Assembly (NCBI GenBank): GCA_025937665.1
Contig: JAICQW010000061.1
Span: 1 to 9,469, forward strand
DNA: 9,469 nucleotides
Direction: 5' to 3'
DNA from: Nitrososphaeraceae archaeon
Lineage (GTDB): Archaea; Thermoproteota; Nitrososphaeria; Nitrososphaerales; Nitrososphaeraceae
Below the pieces are notes generated by a model, which ran no database searches, was not told the origin of the DNA, and saw only the letters and a list, made by a program, of their open reading frames with translations. Numbering within the stretch: position 1 is the first letter of the stretch; each line of letters starts with the position of its first letter. Positions 1 through 5,424 of the stretch are shown in pieces. Made by a program: the position numbers and the translations under genes.

Positions 1-84
1 AGAAGACTCATGCACAAGAGGCCCAATAGATCGATGGGATTCAAGAGAAGAAAGATGCGTCATGAAAAACGTAGACGTCATTAG
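1..84 (+). CDS. C-terminal tail of probable Nop5/Nop56-like protein (partial)
   Basis: Reading frame 1 is open from the window edge to a TAG at 82-84. It encodes 27 residues, of which 14 are Lys or Arg, ending in H-E-K-R-R-R-H. Archaeal Nop5, the scaffold of the C/D box sRNP that bridges L7Ae-bound RNA and fibrillarin, typically ends in a highly basic tail, and its gene usually sits directly upstream of fibrillarin. The assignment comes from composition and position only, because no conserved Nop domain lies in the window. The frame overlaps the first 23 nt of flpA, which suggests translational coupling. Another basic protein remains possible. Confidence 0.6.
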   Translation, partial: RRLMHKRPNRSMGFKRRKMRHEKRRRH

Positions 85-736
85 TTACGTTACCGTGAAT
101 GGAAAGGAACACATAGCTACAATCAACCTTTTGAAGGGAGTGACCATTTATGGTGAAAAGCTTGTCCCTAGAAACGGTAATGAATACAGAACATGGGATC
201 CATTTAGGAGTAAATTGGCTGCTGCATTTATTAAGGGCCTAAATTTTGACTTTACTAATGTTGGTAATGTGTTATACTTGGGCGCCTCAACAGGAACAAC
301 CGTCAGTCACATGTCGGACATAGTTGGCCATTCCGGAAAGATATTTGCCGTTGAATCTTCAACGAGAGTCGCAAGAGAGCTTATTTCAAATGTTTCATCT
401 AAGAGAACAAATGTAATACCAATAATAGAAGATGCAAGGAAACCAAGAAGTTATTTCGCAATATATGATAAAATGGATCTAGTATATTGCGATATCGCCC
501 AACCTGATCAAACAAGTATTGCGATTGAGAATTGTAAAATATATCTCAAGGAACGGAAACCAATGCTCCTTGTTATTAAGACTAGAAGTATTGATGTCAC
601 AATGTCCCCAAAGAGTGTAATATCTCAGGAGATTAGAAAACTAGAAAGTAACTCGTTTGAAATCAAACAAAAGATAGATCTTGAGCCTTTTGATAAGGAT
701 CATGCAATGATAACTGCAATTTTTCATCCAAAATAG
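62..736 (+). CDS. flpA: Fibrillarin-like rRNA/tRNA 2'-O-methyltransferase FlpA
   Basis: This is the AdoMet-dependent methyltransferase of the archaeal C/D box sRNP, which methylates ribose 2'-OH groups in rRNA and tRNA at sites chosen by guide RNAs. The 224-aa product has the usual archaeal length. Visible signatures are the family entry block YGEKL (30-34) and EYRTWDPFRSKLAAA (41-55), the AdoMet loop YLGASTGTT (72-80), the acidic residue after strand 2 (AVE, E98), D124 in EDARKP, DIAQPDQ (144-150), the catalytic lysine in IKTRSID (172-178), and the C-terminal EPFDKDHAM block (208-216). ATG 62 is the only ATG/GTG/TTG start in this frame within the window, and it gives an N-terminus of the expected size. 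It overlaps the upstream basic-tail ORF by 23 nt, consistent with a nop5-flpA operon. It converges on rnhB with only 6 bp between stops. Confidence 0.95.
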   Translation: MKNVDVISYVTVNGKEHIATINLLKGVTIYGEKLVPRNGNEYRTWDPFRSKLAAAFIKGLNFDFTNVGNVLYLGASTGTTVSHMSDIVGHSGKIFAVESSTRVARELISNVSSKRTNVIPIIEDARKPRSYFAIYDKMDLVYCDIAQPDQTSIAIENCKIYLKERKPMLLVIKTRSIDVTMSPKSVISQEIRKLESNSFEIKQKIDLEPFDKDHAMITAIFHPK

Positions 737-742
737 CGAATC

Positions 743-1372
743 TTATGGATTTGTACCCGACACTATCAGTTGAGCAGGTTTCCAGGATTTCCTTGCAAAT
801 GGTGGGATCTCATTTTTTTGAGAGTACCAATCCTTTACAAATCTTATTGTTTTCTTATCTGATGGATATCCACTTCCAATTTCTCCATATTGAACACGAA
901 TTTTGCTAATTTCTGTATCACGTATTACCTTAGCAATAATGGAAGCTCCTGATACTACTACGTTTAACCTATCTGCATGGTGCATGGAAACTATTTTTGT
1001 ATGATGTTGACCAAGGAAACCACGGATAGTTCTTTGATATCTGAACGGATTAATATCACATGAATCAACATATGTCTTGTCAGATTTCATATTCCCAATA
1101 GCAATGGCCATAGCCTCGGCCTCAAGAAGATTTAGATTTTTCTTAAAGACGTGGAAATCTATGTCTTCAATGCCTATCCTACATATGCAAATTGATTCTG
1201 CTATGTTTATAATCTGACCAAAAAGACTCTGTCTTTTTCTTGGGGAGAGCAATTTTGAATCTTTAATTCCAGACTCAGTCAATTCTGAAATGGATTTTTT
1301 GGACACGCTGATTGCTGCTACGATGATTGGACCTAGTAAAGATCCCCTACCTGCTTCATCTACACCACATAT
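743..1372 (-). CDS. rnhB: Ribonuclease HII, start codon uncertain
   Basis: RNase HII cuts the RNA strand of RNA-DNA hybrids, including single ribonucleotides left in DNA. The frame encodes CGVDEAGRGSLLGP at its N-terminus, DSK (D38), YVD (D103), HHAD (D134), ASIIAKVIRD, and the ribose-sensing tyrosine in GYPSD. Numbering assumes a start at 1372. The catalytic set D5, E6, D103, D134 is complete and spaced as in archaeal homologues. The first ATG/GTG/TTG in frame is GTG at 1304-1306, which would remove DEAGRG and inactivate the enzyme. The open frame runs back to a TGA at 1415-1417 with no standard start. I place the beginning at ATA 1370-1372, where homologues usually begin (M-x-C-G-V-D). ATC 1373-1375, or a one-base assembly insertion that hides ATG 1368-1370, are alternatives. 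Length would be about 209 aa, normal for the family. The identity is secure; the start is not. Confidence 0.9.
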   Translation of the reverse strand: MCGVDEAGRGSLLGPIIVAAISVSKKSISELTESGIKDSKLLSPRKRQSLFGQIINIAESICICRIGIEDIDFHVFKKNLNLLEAEAMAIAIGNMKSDKTYVDSCDINPFRYQRTIRGFLGQHHTKIVSMHHADRLNVVVSGASIIAKVIRDTEISKIRVQYGEIGSGYPSDKKTIRFVKDWYSQKNEIPPFARKSWKPAQLIVSGTNP

Positions 1373-1429
1373 GATGTTTTTATTACGAGCGAACTCTAAT
1401 CCCTTGATCCCAAATCAAGATATTGTTGC

Positions 1430-1463
1430 TATTTTATCCTTACCCCAAAATCATGATATATTA
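1430..1463. promoter_or_regulatory. Divergent promoter region of rnhB and trm1
   Basis: Two A/T-rich TATA-like boxes lie in the short divergent gap. One is gatatatta at 1455-1463 on the plus strand, centred about 37 nt before the trm1 TTG. The other, read on the minus strand, is gataaaata at about 1438-1430, which would place an rnhB transcript start near 1408. These are pattern calls based on archaeal TATA spacing (box centre about 26 nt upstream of the transcript start), with no experimental support. Confidence 0.35.
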
Positions 1464-1495
1464 GGAGCCAAAAGTTATCTTAATACCTACTAAGA

Positions 1496-2668
1496 TTGCA
1501 ACACGATGTTTCTCAGATTAAAGAAGGAAAAACAATGCTCCTAGTTCCTAGTTTATCACTTACTGACAACGTACCACCAAAAAATCCTGCGTTCTTCAAT
1601 CCGAATGCAAAATGGAATAGGGATATCTCTATGCTAGTTTACAGAATACAAGCTTCTACGAAATATAATAAAACCTTCGCTGACTCAATATGTGGTGTAG
1701 GCGCAAGAGGATTAAGGGCTTCAGTTGAAGTACCGAAGATTGATACGGTTTATTTGAACGATCTAAATCCAATCGCAATAGAGCTTGCCAAGGAAAGCGC
1801 AAAATTAAACCAAGTAGAGAGTAAGTGTCTTTTTGATTCTAACGATGTTTGCAAATTCTTAAATTTTGAAGAACGCGATTTTCGAAAATTTGATATTATC
1901 GATCTGGATCCATTTGGAAGTCCATCCCCATATGTTGATTGTGTTCTAAGATCAGTAAGTAATCATGGATTGATATCAATTACAGCAACAGACACTGCAG
2001 TTTTGTGTGGAGTTTATCCAAAAGTATGTTTTCGAAAGTATTATGGATTTCCAATAAGATCCGAATATTCCAATGAAATTGGAATAAGACTTTTAGTCTC
2101 TTTTATAGCACTAACTGCATCAAGATTTGACATATCAATTATCCCATACTTCTGTCATAGTAATCTTCATTATATGAGGGTGTATCTAAAGGTTGAATTT
2201 GGAAACTCACTTGCGAATTCTGTTTTCGAAAAAATAGGATTTCTCAAACATTGTCAGAATTGTAAACATAGGGGGGTTGAAAATCTTCGTGAGCAAAACT
2301 TGATTTGCGAAGTATGCAACAAAAAATGTAATCTAGCAGGACCACTTTGGATTGATTCTCTTTTTTATTCTGAATTTGTTAAAGCAATGTCAGGCGAATT
2401 GGAAAATGGTGAAAATAATGCAATGCCTGTCAATGAATTCAATAGACTAAAGAAAATGATCCAAATTTGCACCAATGAGCTAGCAATTCCTTCATATTTT
2501 GAAACAGATACAATTGCGTCAATGGCAAGAAAAAGTTCCATTTCGCTCGATAAAGTGATTAGTATTCTATCAAGCAATGGGTATGAAGTCTCTAAAACAA
2601 TCATGAATGATAAGGGGTTCAGGACCAATGCAACTTCAAAGGAAATAGTAAATCTCCTTTACAAATAA
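1496..2668 (+). CDS. trm1: tRNA (guanine(26)-N(2))-dimethyltransferase Trm1
   Basis: Trm1 uses AdoMet to make N2,N2-dimethylguanosine at tRNA position 26, at the hinge between the D and anticodon stems. The 390-aa product has the full family layout. It starts with the N-terminal EGKT and FNPNAKWNRDIS block (10-45), followed by the AdoMet motif ICGVGARGLRAS (65-76), the acidic LNDLNP (87-92), and the catalytic-site motif DLDPFGSP (136-143). TATDTAVLCG (163-172) and the KYYGFPIR segment (181-188) follow. A C-terminal domain carries a four-cysteine zinc site (C253, C256, C271, C274), and GPLWIDSLF and GFRTNAT close the protein. The start is TTG 1496. The next candidate, ATG 1535, would cut the conserved QIKEGKT segment, and an in-frame TAA at 1481-1483 blocks any earlier start. 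It is divergent from rnhB. Confidence 0.94.
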   Translation: MQHDVSQIKEGKTMLLVPSLSLTDNVPPKNPAFFNPNAKWNRDISMLVYRIQASTKYNKTFADSICGVGARGLRASVEVPKIDTVYLNDLNPIAIELAKESAKLNQVESKCLFDSNDVCKFLNFEERDFRKFDIIDLDPFGSPSPYVDCVLRSVSNHGLISITATDTAVLCGVYPKVCFRKYYGFPIRSEYSNEIGIRLLVSFIALTASRFDISIIPYFCHSNLHYMRVYLKVEFGNSLANSVFEKIGFLKHCQNCKHRGVENLREQNLICEVCNKKCNLAGPLWIDSLFYSEFVKAMSGELENGENNAMPVNEFNRLKKMIQICTNELAIPSYFETDTIASMARKSSISLDKVISILSSNGYEVSKTIMNDKGFRTNATSKEIVNLLYK

Positions 2669-2727
2669 ATAGCAATTCATAGAAATAAGGATGTTAAGGA
2701 ACTATGATAAGAGTATTCAGATTAATC

Positions 2728-2736
2728 AATATAATT
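2728..2736 (+). promoter_or_regulatory. TATA-like box of the ABC ATPase gene
   Basis: The sequence aatataatt is centred about 22 nt before the GTG start at 2754, close to the spacing expected for a leaderless archaeal transcript. A purine-rich gaagggg at 2740-2746 could instead act as a Shine-Dalgarno element if transcription starts further upstream. The two readings are not resolved by sequence alone. The rest of the 85-bp gap after trm1 (2669-2753) holds nothing else I recognise. Confidence 0.4.
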
Positions 2737-2753
2737 CTAGAAGGGGTTAAAGC

Positions 2754-3539
2754 GTGAAATTACAAGTTAAAAATCTATCTAAAAGGTTTAAAACATCTAG
2801 TTCGAAGAATAGTGAATACGTTACTGCCATTGAAAATATCAACCTTACGATTAACGATGGTGAATTTGTGTGTATAACAGGACCATCTGGATGCGGAAAA
2901 TCTACTTTACTTAACATACTTGCAGGACTTGATAAACCATCTGAAGGAGAAATCATTCTTAATGGTCATGAGGTTGATGGAACAGGACCTGATAGAATAA
3001 TGGTCTTCCAAGAGAACGCTTTGTTTCCTTGGCTTAAAGTAATAGAAAATGTCGAATTTGGATTAAAAATAGCTGGTTTACAAAAGGATAAGAGACGTCA
3101 GATAGCCCTTGCACATCTTGAAACAATGCAGCTGACAAAATTTGCTGATTCATATGTGTATCAGTTATCTGGGGGTATGAAACAGAGAGTATCCCTGGCT
3201 AGAGCACTTGTCATGGATCCCGAAATATTACTTATGGACGAACCATTTGCCTCACTGGATTCCCAAACCCGAGACTTACTATCGGTGGAATTGCAACTTA
3301 TCTGGTCCAAGACCAGAAAAAATATTATTTTTGTTACTCACAACATAATGGAATCTGTGTGCCTTGGGGATAGGGTTTTTGTATTCACCAACAGACCAGG
3401 GAAGATCAAAAGAGAAATCACTATTAAACATAGAAGGCCAAGACTAACGGAAGATGACGAACTAAAACCCTATTACAGGGAAGTGTTGGGAGAACTGCGA
3501 AATGAAATCAGTGCTGCACGCAAACAAAAAGCTGATTAA
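2754..3539 (+). CDS. ABC transporter ATP-binding protein, NrtD/SsuB/TauB type
   Basis: This is the ATPase subunit of an importer of the nitrate/sulfonate/taurine class, which powers uptake by two membrane permeases at the inner face of the membrane. In order, the 261-aa protein shows Walker A GPSGCGKST (43-51), a Q-loop with the family-typical FQENALFPWL (85-94), signature LSGGMKQR (138-145), Walker B ILLMDEP (158-164), D-loop SLD (167-169) and H-loop histidine H196. The tail (RPGKIKREI, then RRPR) matches the SsuB/TauB group. GTG 2754 starts just before the first beta strand and gives the usual length. No permease or substrate-binding protein gene lies nearby, so the substrate cannot be named. 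Partners must be encoded elsewhere. The stop overlaps that of the convergent gene. Confidence 0.9.
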   Translation: MKLQVKNLSKRFKTSSSKNSEYVTAIENINLTINDGEFVCITGPSGCGKSTLLNILAGLDKPSEGEIILNGHEVDGTGPDRIMVFQENALFPWLKVIENVEFGLKIAGLQKDKRRQIALAHLETMQLTKFADSYVYQLSGGMKQRVSLARALVMDPEILLMDEPFASLDSQTRDLLSVELQLIWSKTRKNIIFVTHNIMESVCLGDRVFVFTNRPGKIKREITIKHRRPRLTEDDELKPYYREVLGELRNEISAARKQKAD

Positions 3540-4309
3540 TTTTTCTTTAGTCTCTTGACAAGTTCCAGACCATCCTCAAAACTATTAGGAGAGCACAAAA
3601 GAACCTTGTTCGTCAAATTTCCTGCCTCATGGATGAACTTCTCTGGATCGTTTACATAGGAACTCCAGTCCAAACCGATATTCTTTGCGGAGACTTCATT
3701 CTTCTTTGATGGACACATGATACATGGTATTACATCGATGCCGAACGGTTTAGACATATCAACGATTGCCTTCAAATTTTCTATCGAACTTATGGATTGT
3801 GTTACAAAAGCACGAGGTCTTGCTTCAAGTTTGTTTTTGATTCTTGTGCTATTTTCTATCCTGTTAGGAAATGACAAATCTAGTTTAATGAAGTTATTAA
3901 AATTATGAGCTGACAGAGTTTTGATAATCTTTGTTGGTGGGATATCAATGATTTTATTTCCAACGACTGGTTCATCACCCCGAAGAATAAGGATACTATA
4001 GACTCCTGTTATGATAGAATCCGTGACAAATTGCAATACAGAAATGAGGTTCTTGTCATAAAGTCTGCAGGTACAGCTTATTGGTTTTGATATCCCCATC
4101 TTCTTTAACATGGAAACGATAATCAAACTTGAAACTCTGGGAATACCAAGTACATTATCTGTCAAATGTATCCCATCAACAAATTCTGATATACGTTTAG
4201 TCCTTGATAAGAAAAGATCAATATTCTTGTTGATGGTCTTATTATCAAAATAATTGTTGGAAAGAACTTTTGGAGGGTTCATTTCATAAATAACTTTAAT
4301 ATCCACCAT
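3536..4309 (-). CDS. Methylenetetrahydrofolate reductase-like TIM-barrel protein
   Basis: The 257-aa product resembles the MetF family, flavoenzymes that reduce 5,10-methylene-THF to 5-methyl-THF for methionine synthesis. Family-like landmarks are EMNPPK near the N-terminus (9-14, where MetF has E-F-x-P-P), HLTDN (48-52), SCTCR (78-82, a position of the conserved T-C segment), LILRGDEP (107-114, like the MetF LRGD loop), and AFVTQSI (167-173, like the MetF ITQ strand). The protein is about 30-40 residues shorter than typical bacterial MetF and divergent, so the exact cofactor and pterin are uncertain. ATG 4309 is preceded by an AT-rich gattta box about 25 nt upstream. It is divergent from the Nudix gene, and its stop overlaps the ABC ATPase stop by 4 bp (TTAA). 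I am fairly sure of the fold and less sure of the reaction. Confidence 0.75.
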   Translation of the reverse strand: MVDIKVIYEMNPPKVLSNNYFDNKTINKNIDLFLSRTKRISEFVDGIHLTDNVLGIPRVSSLIIVSMLKKMGISKPISCTCRLYDKNLISVLQFVTDSIITGVYSILILRGDEPVVGNKIIDIPPTKIIKTLSAHNFNNFIKLDLSFPNRIENSTRIKNKLEARPRAFVTQSISSIENLKAIVDMSKPFGIDVIPCIMCPSKKNEVSAKNIGLDWSSYVNDPEKFIHEAGNLTNKVLLCSPNSFEDGLELVKRLKKN

Positions 4310-4415
4310 TATCCCTCAATATTTATCATAATTAAATCCTTAATTTATAATCTTAAAGTTTCAATGTGCATCAAATACCCAAAAATTTCAATTTTTAGGT
4401 TTTATTATTTGGTTT
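4310..4415. promoter_or_regulatory. Divergent intergenic region of the MTHFR-like and Nudix genes
   Basis: This 106-bp, strongly AT-rich gap separates two divergent starts. On the minus strand a gatttaatta box (about 4338-4329) sits roughly 25 nt from the MTHFR-like ATG, and a second box, ttataaatt, lies at about 4350-4342. A GAGG motif at 4317-4314, close to that ATG, could be a weak ribosome-binding site. On the plus side no clean box at the expected distance from GTG 4416 stands out among several T-rich runs. No ORF or RNA gene is visible. Confidence 0.4.
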
Positions 4416-5027
4416 GTGATCAATTTCCAGGATGATTTTTGCTTGTATGATGTCAAAGTAATCAAGAATTTATTATCTCCGTACATGAGCAAACAAGCAA
4501 TTTTTCCATCACCGACGGATGAATTCAAATTTTCCGCAGTTATGATTACAATTCATTTCACAAATAAGGATCCCCGCGTGATCTTGATAAAAAGAACTAA
4601 ACTTGTTAAGGATCATGCAGGTGAAATTTCTTTTCCTGGAGGTAATTTTATGAAAGAGGATATTGAAATGCTAGAAACCGCCATAAGAGAAATGAGAGAG
4701 GAAGTTGGAATCCAGATAGAAAAAGAGTGGATTATAGGCCACTTGAAGGCAGAAAGGACACTGAGTTCACGCTACATAATATACCCTTATGTCGTGTTAA
4801 TAGACAGCATACCCAGAATTACTGATACCAATTATGAGGTAGAAAAAATAATAGATGCGCCTCTAATCCCGTTGCTTAAAAGTAGGGAAAATGACATTGA
4901 GCATGAGAAAGAATTTTCGATTTCCGGGTTACCTAAATTCACGTATAATGATGAAATTATCTGGGGAGCTACGGCCAGAATCCTTGATCAACTTGCCAAA
5001 CCTTTCTCACAAGGAATACATTCTTGA
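4416..5027 (+). CDS. Nudix hydrolase of the CoA diphosphatase type
   Basis: The 203-aa protein belongs to the Nudix family branch that splits coenzyme A and its derivatives into 3',5'-ADP and 4'-phosphopantetheine. Two linked signatures support this. The first is the UPF0035-like segment just before the Nudix box, VILIKRTKLVKDHAGEISFPGG (about 55-76 in the protein). The second is the Nudix box itself, GGNF followed by TAIREMREEVGI (75-99), with metal-binding glutamates E95 and E96. IWGATARIL (182-190) near the C-terminus is also typical of this group. The start is GTG 4416, since the frame has no ATG/GTG/TTG in the stretch immediately before it. It is divergent from the MTHFR-like gene and convergent with the C2H2 gene. 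The substrate is inferred from family motifs. Confidence 0.85.
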   Translation: MINFQDDFCLYDVKVIKNLLSPYMSKQAIFPSPTDEFKFSAVMITIHFTNKDPRVILIKRTKLVKDHAGEISFPGGNFMKEDIEMLETAIREMREEVGIQIEKEWIIGHLKAERTLSSRYIIYPYVVLIDSIPRITDTNYEVEKIIDAPLIPLLKSRENDIEHEKEFSISGLPKFTYNDEIIWGATARILDQLAKPFSQGIHS

Positions 5028-5089
5028 AACGTGAAATACTTCAAAGAATACTAGAATCGTTCTGGTACTGAAATTGATATCATTTTGTC

Positions 5090-5299
5090 TCAGTAAGCGT
5101 GTACATCGGACTTGTGTTTTCTTAAACTTCTGAATGTACCAAATTTTACATCGCATTTGTCACATTTCCATAGGTTTACTTTAGCCTGACTGTAAAATGT
5201 ATAAGATTCATTTCCGCTCTCATACTTACCTGTAGTTGTGTTATAATTCACTGGATTGTAGTTAATTTTATATTTAATTCTTGATACGTTTATTTTCAA
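5090..5299 (-). CDS. Small single C2H2 zinc-finger protein
   Basis: This 69-aa protein ends in a well-formed C2H2 finger. C46-x2-C49, twelve residues, then H62-x4-H67 match the classical spacing, with the hydrophobic positions F53 and L59 in place (KCDKCDVKF, then FRSLRKHKSDVH). The first 40 residues are Tyr/Asn-rich and basic with no family I recognise. The start is TTG 5299, the only ATG/GTG/TTG between an in-frame TAA upstream and the finger. A minus-strand box, tttttttaaata, lies at 5332-5321, about 26 nt before it. Nucleic-acid binding is plausible but not shown; single fingers can also bind protein. The well-spaced finger at the extreme C-terminus and the placed promoter argue that it is a real gene. 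Neighbours give no functional clue. Confidence 0.7.
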   Translation of the reverse strand: MKINVSRIKYKINYNPVNYNTTTGKYESGNESYTFYSQAKVNLWKCDKCDVKFGTFRSLRKHKSDVHAY

Positions 5300-5424
5300 T
5301 TTCCAAGCTATTGAATTCTGTATTTAAAAAAAGTAAAGTCAATTGAACATATAGGAATCTATCAACCTTATTTAACAAACTCTGGATTAACAAAACTAAT
5401 ATCTCGTATAAAAAAAGTATCAGT
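5300..5424. promoter_or_regulatory. Divergent intergenic region of the C2H2 and ubiD genes
   Basis: This 125-bp AT-rich gap holds the minus-strand box at 5332-5321 for the C2H2 gene. On the plus side it has tataaaaaaa at 5407-5416 and an upstream ttatttaac at about 5368-5376. The 5407 box is the better TATA match but lies only about 15 nt from the ubiD GTG, too close for a transcript beginning at that codon. The upstream box would leave a leader of about 25-30 nt. No ORF or RNA is evident. Confidence 0.4.

Noticed and set aside
1290..1493. 67-codon plus-strand ORF between rnhB and trm1
   Set aside because: Its opposite strand encodes the conserved RNase HII N-terminus (GVDEAGRG), so the plus-strand ORF is a shadow. 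It has no family signature.
2704..2757. 17-codon ORF whose TGA overlaps the ABC ATPase GTG, a possible coupled leader peptide
   Set aside because: A good TATA-like box (2728-2736) lies inside it at leaderless distance from the GTG, so the short ORF is probably not on the message. Its sequence has no recognisable motif.
5028..5089. Fragments resembling C/D sRNA boxes (gtgaaat, ctga, ttgatat) in the Nudix/C2H2 gap
   Set aside because: The spacing between boxes is far from the usual 10-13 nt guide lengths and the C boxes are poor matches, so chance in AT-rich DNA is more likely.
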